A DNA stretch of 32,335 nucleotides from Mesorhizobium sp. M7A.F.Ca.US.006.01.1.1 (GTDB taxonomy: Bacteria; Pseudomonadota; Alphaproteobacteria; Rhizobiales; Rhizobiaceae): NCBI RefSeq assembly GCF_003997935.1, contig NZ_RZQL01000048.1, positions 1 to 32,335 of the forward strand. Direction: 5' to 3'. The notes under the pieces were generated by a model, which saw only the letters and a program-made list of their open reading frames with translations, searched no databases and had not been told where the DNA came from. The stretch's first letter is position 1. Every line of letters starts with the position of its first letter. A program made the position numbers and the translations under genes. This document shows, piece after piece, positions 1 to 8,628 of this stretch.

Positions 1-464
1 GCCTGGACGCGCATGGCGTCCTGAAGGCCGCCGACGGTGTTCTGCCAACGCTCGCGGGCGCCAGCGATCAACTGCTGATCCGAAGCGGACAGCGAGGCGT
101 TGCCGTAGGTCGCCTGGAACGCCTGGTCGATCTGCTGGACGTCGAAGGCGATGTTCTGCGCCTGGGAAAGGAGTTCCTGGGTCCGCTGGACCGACTGTTG
201 AAGCTGCTGAAGCGAGGAGTAGGGCAGGCTCGCTAGGTTGCGGGCCTGGTTGATAAGCATCTGCGCCTCGTTCTGGAGCGAAGTGATCTGGTTGGTGATC
301 TGCTCCAGTGCGCGGGCGGCCTGAAGGACGTTCTGCCCATAGTTCGTCGGATCGAAAACGATGAAGGCGTACGCAGTTGTCGTGATCATCGGCGACAGCG
401 AAATAGGCGCGGTGAGGAGAGCCATCGCAAGGCGGGCGATGAGCGAACGGGAACGGGTGGTCAT
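1..464 (-). CDS. trbJ: TrbJ, conjugal transfer protein (3' end outside window)
   Basis: The reading frame on the minus strand starts with ATG at 464 and runs off the left edge, so only the first 154 or so residues are present. The N-terminus has two basic residues, a hydrophobic stretch and an Ala-x-Ala-like site near residue 33 (TAYA), as expected for a Sec signal peptide. The mature part begins with a FDPTNY segment and continues as a long Gln/Asn-rich helical region, which is typical of TrbJ (VirB5-like) proteins that act at the cell surface or periplasm in P-type mating-pair formation. The start overlaps the trbE stop by four bases (ATGA), which places it in the trb operon directly after trbE. 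The remaining trb genes (trbL, trbF, trbG, trbI in related elements) would lie left of the window. Confidence 0.88.
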   Translation of the reverse strand, partial: MTTRSRSLIARLAMALLTAPISLSPMITTTAYAFIVFDPTNYGQNVLQAARALEQITNQITSLQNEAQMLINQARNLASLPYSSLQQLQQSVQRTQELLSQAQNIAFDVQQIDQAFQATYGNASLSASDQQLIAGARERWQNTVGGLQDAMRVQ

Positions 465-2917
465 GGTTGGGCCTCCGGCTTGGTTTGGGGACTGAGGTTG
501 ACAAGATCGGGGATGAGGTCGGCCGCCCACGCGACGCCGCGTGCCCGGAGCCATGCGGGCACGAAACCGTCGCGGCCGTGCTCGGCCAGGACGCGCTCGA
601 TCGCGGCCTGATCGGTCTTGGACGAGGTGGCGGTGAGGGCGAGGGCCACTTCGCCGAGACCCAGCTCGAACAGCCGGTTGCCACGGCGGCTCTGGCAGTA
701 ATAGTCGCGCTTCGGGGTTGCCCGCGCGAGGATATCGATCTGCCGATCGTTGAGGCCGAAGCGCCGATAGATGGCCGTGATTTGCGGCTCGATCGCCCGC
801 TCGTTCGGCAACAGCAGTCGCGTCTGGCAGCTCTCGATGATGGCGGGCGCGATCGCGCTGCGGTCGATGTCGGAGAGCGACTGCGTGGCGAAGACGACGC
901 TGGCGTTCTTCTTGCGCAGCGTCTTCAGCCATTCGCGGAGCTGTCCGGCAAACCCTTCGTCGTCCAGCGCAAGCCACCCTTCGTCGACGATCAGCAGCGT
1001 CGGTCGCCCGTCGAGACGGTCCTCGATGCGGTGGAACAGATAAGAGAGCACGGCGGCCGCCGCGCCCGTGCCGATCAGCCCTTCGGTCTCGAAGGCCTGG
1101 ACCGAAGCCTCGCCGAGCCGCTCCGCCTCGGCGTCAAGCAGCCGTCCATATGGACCGCCGACACAATAGGGTCGGAGGGCCTGCTTGAGGGATGATGATT
1201 GCAGCAGGACGGAGATGCCGGTCAGCGTGCGTTCCGCCAGCGGGGCCGACGCGAGCGAGGTGAGCGCGGACCAGAGATGTTCCTTCACCTCCGGGGTGAT
1301 GACGACTCTCTCGCGCATCAGGATGGCCACGATCCAATCGGCCGCCCATGCGCGCTCTGGGGTGTGATGGATACCGGCGAGCGGCTGGAGCGACACCGAG
1401 GCATCGGCGCCGTCCGTCAGGTCGCCGCCAAGGTCATGCCAGTCGCCTCCCATCGCGAGCGCCGCTGCGCGAATTGAGCCGCCGAAGTCGAAGGCAAAGA
1501 CCTGAGCGCGTTCGTATCGTTGAAACTGCAGGGCCATCAGCGCGAGAAGCACCGACTTGCCGGCGCCGGTCGGGCCGACGACAAGGGTGTGGCCGACGTC
1601 CCCAACATGAAGAGAAAACCGGAACGGGGTCGAGCCTTCGGTCTTGCCGAAGAGCAGGGGGGGCGCTGCAAAATGCTCGTCCCGTTCCGGCCCCGCCCAC
1701 ACCGCCGAGAGCGGGATCATGTGGGCGAGATTGAGTGTCGAGACCGGCGGCTGCCGGACATTGGCGTAGGCATGGCCGGGCAGGGAGCCGAGCCAGGCGT
1801 CTACCGCGTTGATCGTCTCGGCTATCGCGGTGAAGTCGCGGCCCTGGATGACCTTCTCGACGAGGCGCACCTTTTCTTCGGCAATGCCCGGATCGTCGTC
1901 CCAAACCGTGACGGTCGCCGTGACATAGGCTTGCCCGATAAGGTCGGAGCCCAGTTCCTGCAGCGCGAGATCGGCGTCGACCGCCTTGTTGGCCGCATCG
2001 CTGTCGACAAGCGTCGACGCCTCGTTGGTCATCACCTCCTTGAGGATCGCGGCGATCGACTTGCGCTTGGCGAACCACTGCCTGCGGATTTTCGTGAGCA
2101 ACTTCGTGGCATCGGTCTTGTCGAGCAGGATTGCGCGGGTCGACCAGCGATACGGAAAGGCGAGCCGGTTCAGTTCGTCGAGGATGCCAGGTGTGGTCGA
2201 GGTCGGAAAACCGACGATGGTGAGAGTGCGCAGGTGCGCCTTGCCGAGCCGCGGCTCGAGGCCGCCGGTCAGCGGTTCATCCGCAAGCAGGGCGTCGAGA
2301 TACATCGGAATCTCGGGCACTCGGATGCGATGGCGCTTCGTCGAGACCGTCGAGTGCAGGTAGGTCAGCGTGTCGGCGTCGTCGAGCCAGGCGCATTCGG
2401 GCATGAAGCCCTCGACAAGCTGGAGGATCCGGTCGGTACGATCGACGAAGCCGCGCAGGATTGCGCGGGCGTCGACGCCGGCTTGCGCCTTGCCCTCATA
2501 GAGCCAGCCCTCGGCGCGCGCAGCGTCCTCGGCTGGCGGCAGATTGACGAAGGTCAGATAATAATTGGACTCGTAGTGCGCGCCTTCTTCTTCGAACTCG
2601 GCCTTGCGTTCGGTGTCGACGAGGGCGGACGCCGCCTCGGGAAACCGGCTCTCGGGATAGCGCTGTGCAGTCAGCCTGGCGGCTTCGACAAAGATCGCCC
2701 AGCCGGAACCGAGCCGGCGAAATGCATTGTTGAGGCGTCCGGCGACGGCGACCAACTCGGCGGGCACCGAAGATTCAAGATCAGGCCCGCGAAAGCGCGC
2801 GGTTCGTTGAAAGGAGCCGTCCTTGTTGAGGACAACGCCTTCGCCGACCAACGCCGCCCAAGGCAGGAAGTCGGCCAGGCGAGAAGTTGTGCGCCGATAT
2901 TCGGTAAGGTTCATCAT
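461..2917 (-). CDS. trbE: TrbE, VirB4-family conjugation ATPase
   Basis: This 818-residue protein is the cytoplasmic ATPase that energises the type IV secretion system. Walker A (GPTGAGKS) is at about residues 448-455 and Walker B (LLIVDEGW) at about 641-648. The N-terminal half matches the CagE/TrbE/VirB4 N-domain pattern, and the length is normal for TrbE. The sequence opens with two consecutive Met codons; either could be used. It lies 22 bases after trbD and overlaps trbJ by four bases, so it is probably co-transcribed with traG-trbBCD upstream. No disruption is seen. Several long antisense open frames overlap it, which is expected in GC-rich DNA and does not indicate further genes. Confidence 0.96.
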   Translation of the reverse strand: MMNLTEYRRTTSRLADFLPWAALVGEGVVLNKDGSFQRTARFRGPDLESSVPAELVAVAGRLNNAFRRLGSGWAIFVEAARLTAQRYPESRFPEAASALVDTERKAEFEEEGAHYESNYYLTFVNLPPAEDAARAEGWLYEGKAQAGVDARAILRGFVDRTDRILQLVEGFMPECAWLDDADTLTYLHSTVSTKRHRIRVPEIPMYLDALLADEPLTGGLEPRLGKAHLRTLTIVGFPTSTTPGILDELNRLAFPYRWSTRAILLDKTDATKLLTKIRRQWFAKRKSIAAILKEVMTNEASTLVDSDAANKAVDADLALQELGSDLIGQAYVTATVTVWDDDPGIAEEKVRLVEKVIQGRDFTAIAETINAVDAWLGSLPGHAYANVRQPPVSTLNLAHMIPLSAVWAGPERDEHFAAPPLLFGKTEGSTPFRFSLHVGDVGHTLVVGPTGAGKSVLLALMALQFQRYERAQVFAFDFGGSIRAAALAMGGDWHDLGGDLTDGADASVSLQPLAGIHHTPERAWAADWIVAILMRERVVITPEVKEHLWSALTSLASAPLAERTLTGISVLLQSSSLKQALRPYCVGGPYGRLLDAEAERLGEASVQAFETEGLIGTGAAAAVLSYLFHRIEDRLDGRPTLLIVDEGWLALDDEGFAGQLREWLKTLRKKNASVVFATQSLSDIDRSAIAPAIIESCQTRLLLPNERAIEPQITAIYRRFGLNDRQIDILARATPKRDYYCQSRRGNRLFELGLGEVALALTATSSKTDQAAIERVLAEHGRDGFVPAWLRARGVAWAADLIPDLVNLSPQTKPEAQP

Positions 2918-2939
2918 GGCCGATTTCCAGATCCCGCGC

Positions 2940-3218
2940 TTAGACGTTCAAGTGGCCGGGGATGCGCAGATGCCGGCGCACCACGTCGACGAACATCGGA
3001 TCGCGCTTGGCCGCCCACACGGCCGCGAAATGGCCAATCGCCCAAAGCACCAGGCCGACCAGCCAGAGCCGCAGGCCAAGGCCGAGCGCCGCGGCAAGCG
3101 TGCCGTTCAGGATCGCCACCGAGCGCGGCGCGCCGCCGAGCAGGATGTGGTCGGTCAGCGCGCGATGGACGGGGGCGGTGAAGCCTGGAACGTCTGCATG
3201 TTCTAGAATGCTTGCCAT
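2940..3218 (-). CDS. trbD: TrbD, VirB3-like inner-membrane protein
   Basis: This 92-residue protein has a hydrophobic segment at about residues 36-70 (two closely spaced membrane helices) followed by a positively charged tail with RDPMF and a VVRRHL stretch, as in TrbD/VirB3 proteins. It is an inner-membrane component of the mating channel and partners with the TrbE ATPase. The ATG shares one base with the trbC stop codon (TGATG), so translation is probably coupled. It is followed by trbE after 22 bases. Size and order are as expected for P-type trb clusters. Confidence 0.92.
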   Translation of the reverse strand: MASILEHADVPGFTAPVHRALTDHILLGGAPRSVAILNGTLAAALGLGLRLWLVGLVLWAIGHFAAVWAAKRDPMFVDVVRRHLRIPGHLNV

Positions 3219-3550
3219 CAGATCAGCGCCCCGCCGCCGAAGGAGAAGAACGACAGGAAGAAAGAACTGGCCGCGAAGGCGATGCTCAGTCCGAACACGA
3301 TCTGGATCAGCCTACGGAAACCGCCCGAGGTGTCGCCGAAGGCAAGTGTCAGACCGGTGACGATGATGATGATGACCGCCATGATCTTGGCGACAGGCCC
3401 TTCGACGGATTCAAGGATTGACTGGAGTGGTGCTTCCCAGGGCATTGAGGAGCCGGCCGCGTGGGCACCAGCCGGGAGCATCAGCGCGGCGTAGCCGACG
3501 AAGGCTGCGGTCACGATGTGACGGCGGATATTGAGGCCAGGGCGGATCAT
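3218..3550 (-). CDS. trbC: TrbC, conjugal pilin subunit precursor
   Basis: The 110-residue product is the pilin precursor of the mating apparatus. It has an N-terminal signal sequence ending near AGAHA (residues 27-31), then two hydrophobic segments: one around residues 54-70 with an Ile run, and one around 82-104 rich in Phe. This matches VirB2/TrbC pilins, which are cleaved and in the P-type system cyclised by TraF. A longer open frame extends upstream, but the start at 3550 is supported by an AAGGAG ribosome-binding site that overlaps the trbB stop codon, and by the signal peptide. It sits 11 bases after trbB and is coupled to trbD. A TraF peptidase candidate is encoded elsewhere in this window (14771-15316). 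Confidence 0.93.
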   Translation of the reverse strand: MIRPGLNIRRHIVTAAFVGYAALMLPAGAHAAGSSMPWEAPLQSILESVEGPVAKIMAVIIIIVTGLTLAFGDTSGGFRRLIQIVFGLSIAFAASSFFLSFFSFGGGALI

Positions 3551-3561
3551 GTGCGGTCTCC

Positions 3562-4530
3562 TTAGATATCGAGCGTTGCGGGGGTGATGGCGTAGTCGCC
3601 GGTCCGGTCCAGCCCGTCGACGCGGGCGAGTTCGGCAAGACGTCGGTGCGGTCCGCGACCCGAAAGCACAGCCACCAGACCGATGGTCTCCGCGATCAGC
3701 GCCCGCGGCACTGTGACGACGGCCTCCTGGATGAGCTGATCCATCCGGCGCAGCGCACCCAGGGCACTGCCAGCGTGAATGGTGCCGATCCCGCCAGGAT
3801 GGCCCGTGCCCCACGCCTTGAGCAGATCCAGCGCCTCGGCGCCGCGGACCTCGCCGATCGGAATGCGGTCGGGGCGAAGGCGAAGTGATGAGCGCACAAG
3901 GTCGGAGAGCGAAGCGACGCCGTCCTTGGTGCGCAGCGCGACAAGGTTGGGCGCGGCGCATTGCAACTCGCGGGTGTCCTCGATGAGCACCACGCGGTCT
4001 CCGGTTTTGGCCACCTCGGCCAGCAGCGCGTTTGTAAGCGTGGTCTTGCCGGTGGAGGTGCCGCCGGCGACGAGGATGTTCTTGCGGGCCGTAACGGCTG
4101 CGCGCAGGAGTTCAGCCTGGTCGGCGGTCATGATGCCCGAGGCCACGTAGTCACTGAGTGTGAAGACGGCGACGGCTGGCTTGCGGATCGCGAAGGTCGG
4201 GGCCGCCACGACAGGAGGCAGAAGCCCCTCGAACCGCTCCCCCGTTTCGGGCAACTCGGCCGAGACGCGTGGGCGACCAGAATGGACCTCAGCGCCGACG
4301 TGATGGGCGACGAGACGGACGATGCGCTCGCCGTCGGCAAACGACAGCCTCTCGCCCGTGAAGGCTAGACCATGCGAAAGGCGGTCGACCCAGAGCAGCC
4401 CGTCGGGGTTGAGCATCACCTCGACGATTTCTGGATCCTCCAGAAATCCGGCTATTGCCGGGCCGAGCGCGGTGCGCAGCATGCGTGCGCCGCGTATGAT
4501 CGCCTCGGATTGCTGATGAGAAGCCGACAT
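3562..4530 (-). CDS. trbB: TrbB, VirB11-family traffic ATPase
   Basis: With the chosen start the protein has 322 residues. It is a hexameric VirB11-type ATPase acting at the inner membrane in pilus assembly and DNA export. Walker A (GGTSTGKT) is at residues 156-163, followed by an Asp-box-like VLIEDTREL around 182-190, a Walker B-like [10 protein letters not shown] region near 225-234, and the His-box [13 protein letters not shown] near 241-253. The open frame extends 13 codons further upstream, but ATG at 4530 has an AAGGGGA ribosome-binding site at proper distance and gives the usual family length. It is followed after 11 bases by trbC. The 170 bases upstream, before the CopG-like gene, show no clear gene. 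Confidence 0.95.
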   Translation of the reverse strand: MSASHQQSEAIIRGARMLRTALGPAIAGFLEDPEIVEVMLNPDGLLWVDRLSHGLAFTGERLSFADGERIVRLVAHHVGAEVHSGRPRVSAELPETGERFEGLLPPVVAAPTFAIRKPAVAVFTLSDYVASGIMTADQAELLRAAVTARKNILVAGGTSTGKTTLTNALLAEVAKTGDRVVLIEDTRELQCAAPNLVALRTKDGVASLSDLVRSSLRLRPDRIPIGEVRGAEALDLLKAWGTGHPGGIGTIHAGSALGALRRMDQLIQEAVVTVPRALIAETIGLVAVLSGRGPHRRLAELARVDGLDRTGDYAITPATLDI

Positions 4531-4700
4531 ATCGTCCCCTTTTCGCCGACGGACCGCAAAGACGGCCATGGCTTGGGGATGATCAGAAAGGGCAGGAAAT
4601 GGCAGCTGGCAACAACAACAATGCGGCGTCGTAGCCTGGCGAGCAAAGACAGGGAAACGGCGGGATGTTGGAATATGGGCATCCGCTTTGCGGTGGCTAA

Positions 4701-5147
4701 TCAGCCTTCCTTGGCCGACTCGACGGTATCGTCAGTCGACGCGACGCCGCCGATGTCGTCGGGAATTTCCCTGAGAAAGCTCTGACCCTTTTGCAGGCGC
4801 CGGCCCAGCGCTTCGACGAACCCTTCGAAGCGCTCACGCCCCTTGGTCTGTGCGGCCGCCTGTGCGTCGGGAGGCAAGGGCGGTGTAATTGTCAGCCAGA
4901 AGCGGACGAACAGCGCTAGGGTTTCCGCGGTGATACCAATATCTCGCTCCATCCGCTGAACCTGTCGCGAGAGCCGGTCCAGCCGACGGGTGAAGGCGGC
5001 CTCGCGACGGTCGGCGCCATCCGGCGAGAGGAATGAGGCGACCGCTGCTTCCACGATCGCCGAGCGGGAGAGCTTCTTGCGATCGGCAAGCTCGGCGATC
5101 TCTCTCAGCATCGCGGGCGGAAAATAGACGTTCATTCGGTCGCGCAC
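4701..5147 (-). CDS. CopG-like ribbon-helix-helix protein of the tra/trb cluster
   Basis: This 148-residue protein starts with a short beta-strand MNVYFPP followed by two helices around residues 12-42, including SRSAIVEAAVASFLSP, the arrangement of ribbon-helix-helix (CopG/MetJ) DNA-binding domains. The remainder is charged and probably helical, with a hydrophobic patch near residues 78-90. A gene of this type commonly sits between traG and trbB in alphaproteobacterial trb clusters. It is usually annotated as a CopG family regulator, and its exact role is not known to me. The start is GTG at 5147, nine bases after traG. An in-frame ATG four codons later (5135) is an alternative, and neither has a strong ribosome-binding site. 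Confidence 0.85.
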   Translation of the reverse strand: MRDRMNVYFPPAMLREIAELADRKKLSRSAIVEAAVASFLSPDGADRREAAFTRRLDRLSRQVQRMERDIGITAETLALFVRFWLTITPPLPPDAQAAAQTKGRERFEGFVEALGRRLQKGQSFLREIPDDIGGVASTDDTVESAKEG

Positions 5148-5156
5148 GATCCAGGC

Positions 5157-7175
5157 TCACATCTCGATGCCATCGTCGGGGTCGAGCGCGACTTGGCGCG
5201 CGATTCCGCGCATCTGCTGGCGCAGGATGCGGCCCTGTCGTGCGGTGTCTTCCGGATCGTCGTCTTCGATGATGGCGAACTCTTCCTGTGGCCTCAGACC
5301 GGGGGTCTCCTTGGCGATGGCGACGTGATCGGGCAGCTCGGGTTCGCGGCGCACGCCACCATTGGCCGCATCCTGCCCGGCTTTCTCGGTGTCGGCTGGG
5401 AGTGCGGGCGGCGGCTTCTGCGGAACGCTCGCCGACCAGTTGTCCAGGCGAACCGACCGGCCGCAATTTGCCGGATCGGGCGGCGGAAGCACGCGCGCCT
5501 TGAACTGCCCGTCCTCGTAATAGCGCGCTTTGTTCGCCCGGATCGGCGGCGAACCGGCCACCATGACGATCTCCTCGCTCGGCGGAAGTTGCATGACCTC
5601 TCCGGGGGTGAGCAAGGGCCTCGCCGTTTCCGAGCGCGAGACCATCAGATGCCCCAGCCACGGCGACAGCCGGTGCCCGGCATAGTTCCTCATCGCCTTC
5701 ATTTCGGTGGCCGTGCCAAGGGCATCTGAGACACGCTTGGCCGTTCTCTCGTCGTTGGTCGCGAAGCTAACGCGGACATGGCAATTGTCGAGGATCGAGT
5801 TGTTGGCGCCGTAGGCCTTCTCAATCTGATTGAGCGATTGCGCGATGAGGAAGGCCTTCAGGCCGTAGCCCGCCATGAAAGCCAAGGCGCTTTCGAAGAA
5901 ATCGAGCCGGCCCAGCGCCGGGAATTCGTCGAGCATCATCAGCACGCGGTGGCGGCGGTCCTTCGCATGAAGATCTTCGGTCAGACGCCGGCCGATCTGA
6001 TTGAGCACCAGGCGGATGAGCGGCTTCGTACGCGAGATGTCTGACGGCGGCACGACGAGGTAGAGGGTTGCCGGTCTTAAATCGGCAACGATGTCGGCGA
6101 TCCGCCAGTCGCAACGGCTCGTCACCTCGGCGACGACCGGATCGCGATACAGGCCGAGAAACGACATGGCGGTGGAGAGCACACCGGACCGCTCGTTGTC
6201 CGATTTGTTCAAAAGCTCGCGTGCGGTGGACGCCACGACAGGATGCGGGCCGGCTTGTCCCAGATGCGGCGTTGTCATCATCGCCGCTAGCGTCGTTTCG
6301 ATTGGCCGCTTGGGGTCCGACAGGAATCCAGCGACGCCGGCCAGCGTCTTGTCACGCTCGGCGTAGAGGACATGCAGGATCGCGCCGACGAGCAGGGAAT
6401 GGCTGGTCTTCTCCCAGTGATTTCGCTTTTCGAGCGAACCCTCGGGATCGACCAGGACGTCGGCGACGTTCTGGACGTCGCGCACCTCCCACTCGCCGCG
6501 GCGCACTTCGAGAAGCGGATTGTAGGCGGAAGACTTCGAGTTCGTGGGGTCGAACAGCAGTACTCGCCCGTGCGTGGCGCGAAAGCCTGCCGTCAGCTGC
6601 CAGTTTTCGCCTTTGATATCGTGGACGATAGCCGAGCCTGGCCAAGTGAGGAGCGATGGCACGACGAGGCCGACACCCTTGCCGCTTCTCGTCGGAGCGA
6701 AGCACAGCACATGCTCGGGTCCATCGTGGCGGAGATAGTCGCGATCAAGCTTGCCGAGCACCACGCCATCAGGGCCGAGCAGACCGGCGGACTTGACCTC
6801 GTTTGGGTTCGCCCAGCGCGCCGAGCCGTAGGTTTCGACGTTCTTCGCCTCGCGCGCCCGCCAGACCGACATGCCGATCGCTACCGCGATGGAAATGAAG
6901 CCGCCGGAGGCTGCGATATAGGCACCCTCGACGAAGATCGACGGCGCATAGGCGTCGTAGGAGTACCACCACCAGAAGAAGCTCGGCGGATAATAGAACG
7001 GGACGCCCGCCAGTTCGAACCATGACGCGCCGAGCTGTGGCTGGAATCCAAGCCTCCACGCCGTCCACTGCGTCGCCGCCCAGGTCGTGGCGAGCACGAT
7101 CAGGAAGACGACAGTGATCTGGCCCCAGAGGATTTTCGTGGCGGACAAGTGAAGGTTCCTCGACAGCAATGCCAT
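5157..7175 (-). CDS. traG: TraG, VirD4-family type IV coupling protein
   Basis: This protein links the relaxosome to the mating channel. It has two N-terminal membrane segments (about residues 18-40 and 85-104), then the coupling ATPase with Walker A (APTRSGKG, around 160-167) and Walker B (MMLDEFPALGRL). A less conserved acidic tail rich in Pro, Asp and Glu follows. Length (672 residues) is normal. The start is uncertain. ATG at 7175 has no obvious ribosome-binding site, while a TTG at 7148, ten codons downstream, is preceded by AGGAAC and would give the MSATKILWGQ start I remember for close relatives. It is the first gene of the traG-copG-trb run and is well separated from the HAD gene upstream. 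Confidence 0.95.
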   Translation of the reverse strand: MALLSRNLHLSATKILWGQITVVFLIVLATTWAATQWTAWRLGFQPQLGASWFELAGVPFYYPPSFFWWWYSYDAYAPSIFVEGAYIAASGGFISIAVAIGMSVWRAREAKNVETYGSARWANPNEVKSAGLLGPDGVVLGKLDRDYLRHDGPEHVLCFAPTRSGKGVGLVVPSLLTWPGSAIVHDIKGENWQLTAGFRATHGRVLLFDPTNSKSSAYNPLLEVRRGEWEVRDVQNVADVLVDPEGSLEKRNHWEKTSHSLLVGAILHVLYAERDKTLAGVAGFLSDPKRPIETTLAAMMTTPHLGQAGPHPVVASTARELLNKSDNERSGVLSTAMSFLGLYRDPVVAEVTSRCDWRIADIVADLRPATLYLVVPPSDISRTKPLIRLVLNQIGRRLTEDLHAKDRRHRVLMMLDEFPALGRLDFFESALAFMAGYGLKAFLIAQSLNQIEKAYGANNSILDNCHVRVSFATNDERTAKRVSDALGTATEMKAMRNYAGHRLSPWLGHLMVSRSETARPLLTPGEVMQLPPSEEIVMVAGSPPIRANKARYYEDGQFKARVLPPPDPANCGRSVRLDNWSASVPQKPPPALPADTEKAGQDAANGGVRREPELPDHVAIAKETPGLRPQEEFAIIEDDDPEDTARQGRILRQQMRGIARQVALDPDDGIEM

Positions 7176-7513
7176 CAAGGTCGGTGGTCAGTGCAGCGGA
7201 TTGCAAGGCGTCATCTTCGCAGGTCGCAGTCCCGGCGACACTAGAGAACATAGACAGGAAAAAGAGCAGATGGACGACTGCGGTGGGCGGCCCTGTTTCC
7301 GTCATCCGCCGGCGAAGGGCTGCGGAACTACTCGCATTATGAAGCGTGCTGTTTAATAGTCGACCAGACGTCTTGTTTCGGCGGGAAAATCGGCGGGCCA
7401 ACGCGTGGACAAGAAGTCTTGAGCGCGCCTATCTCCTGTTGTCGGCCTTCTCGTGGTTGTATTCGTTTGCGACTTTGGTTGCGGAAGGCACTCCGCGCCG
7501 TCCGTTGGGAGTG
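7176..7513. other. Intergenic region upstream of traG, no gene seen
   Basis: This stretch of 338 bases between the HAD phosphatase stop and traG holds no convincing gene. It should contain the promoter of the traG-trb operon, but I could not pick one out with confidence. It includes CGACTATT (minus strand, near 7356-7363), a partial match to a motif seen upstream of the XRE gene and in the 23.3-kb leader, possibly by chance. Confidence 0.5.
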
Positions 7514-8287
7514 TCATTCCATCGTGACGCCCCCGCCGAGATCGGCGAGGCGCTCGATCACGTGATCCGGTCTGAATGGAAACCGCTCCATGTCAGCGCG
7601 CGTGCTCACACCAGTAAGCACAAGCGCTGTCTTCAGGCCCGATTCCAGTCCGGCGACCACGTCCGTATCCATTCTGTCGCCGACCAGAATCGTATCGGCC
7701 GCACCTACTCCGAGGCGGTCCAGCGCGCTTCGCATCATGAACGGGTTCGGCTTCCCCACGAAGTAGGGCTGGCGGCCGGTAGCCTTCTCGATCAGTGATG
7801 CAACCGCGCCGCACGCCGGATGGAATCCGCGCTCCGTCGGGCCGGTCGCATCCGGATTGGTGGCAAGAAACCACGCTCCTTTTGCCACGAGCTCGGCGCC
7901 GGTGGCGATCTGTTCGTAGTGGTACGAAGTGGTGTCACCGAGGACCACGAAATCGGGGGCGAATTCCGTGATCCGGCAGCCTGCACACCTCAGGGCCTCG
8001 ACCAGCCCGTGATCGCCGATGACAAAGGCGGATGATCCGGGCTTTTGCAACTCGACGAACCGCGCGGTGGCCAGTGCCGAGGTGTAGATGTGTTCAGGGG
8101 ATACGGGGAAGCCAACCGCCCTGAGACGCTCGGCATGATCTTCTGGCGTAAAGCGAGAGTTGTTTGTGAAGATTTGAAACGGCTTGCCAGTAGCAACCAG
8201 CGCCGCGACATAGTCGATCGAGCCTGCAATCGGTTGGCCGCCGCGGACCAGAACCCCGTCCATGTCGAGAAGGTGCGCCGTGATCAT
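7514..8287 (-). CDS. HAD-IIA (NagD-like) phosphatase
   Basis: The 257-residue protein has all HAD phosphatase motifs. Motif I is DMDG, with nucleophile Asp8 and Asp10. Motif II is TNNS at 41-44, the catalytic Lys is in GKPNP (Lys179), and motif IV is GDRMDTD with Asp204, Asp207 and Asp209. The cap region between motifs II and III and the overall length fit subclass IIA (NagD, p-nitrophenyl phosphatase-like). The substrate cannot be predicted; members hydrolyse small phosphorylated metabolites such as nucleotides or sugar phosphates. The ATG at 8287 has a GGAG site six bases upstream. It interrupts the usual relaxase-to-traG interval, so it is probably cargo. No conjugation role is known to me. 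Confidence 0.9.
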   Translation of the reverse strand: MITAHLLDMDGVLVRGGQPIAGSIDYVAALVATGKPFQIFTNNSRFTPEDHAERLRAVGFPVSPEHIYTSALATARFVELQKPGSSAFVIGDHGLVEALRCAGCRITEFAPDFVVLGDTTSYHYEQIATGAELVAKGAWFLATNPDATGPTERGFHPACGAVASLIEKATGRQPYFVGKPNPFMMRSALDRLGVGAADTILVGDRMDTDVVAGLESGLKTALVLTGVSTRADMERFPFRPDHVIERLADLGGGVTME

Positions 8288-8628
8288 CGTATCTCCATCC
8301 TCAATGTCTTTGGGTAAATGCGCGGCTTGAGCATGTGCTGTGTCACGCGCGTGGCAATTTGCGAGAGTTCGGCAAAATACTCATTCAGAACAATGGGGGA
8401 AGGGCGCCCAATCGGCCGGGCGGTAAAAGGACGCCGCAGCGTAAAGACGGGCCGGCGACGTGATCCGGTCGCAGGGCGCGCTGGCCCAGCCGTTGCGGAG
8501 ACGGTTGCGCACATGCTCCGGGTGTCGGCGACGGACCGTGATCGGACAACGACTGCCGCCCAGTATTGTTGAAGCCATCCGTGCCGCTGGCGACAGTGCA
8601 TGGCCGGGTTCCGCCTTCAGGGTGCTAA
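8288..8628. other. Interval between rlxS and the HAD gene, no supported gene
   Basis: These 341 bases hold several overlapping short open frames on both strands, none with a recognisable family or convincing start. A minus-strand frame (stop near 8284) ends with a plausible-looking protein segment beginning IVLNEYFAEL, which might be a gene remnant at the junction where the HAD gene was acquired, but I cannot assign it. The HAD gene promoter should lie here. Confidence 0.4.

Noticed and set aside
1520..3181. 553-residue open frame on the plus strand opposite trbE
   Set aside because: It is antisense to trbE, whose Walker motifs and length are intact; composition is that of a shadow frame.
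3361..3380. ATGATG tandem repeat as a microsatellite
   Set aside because: It merely encodes the Ile-rich membrane helix of TrbC on the other strand.
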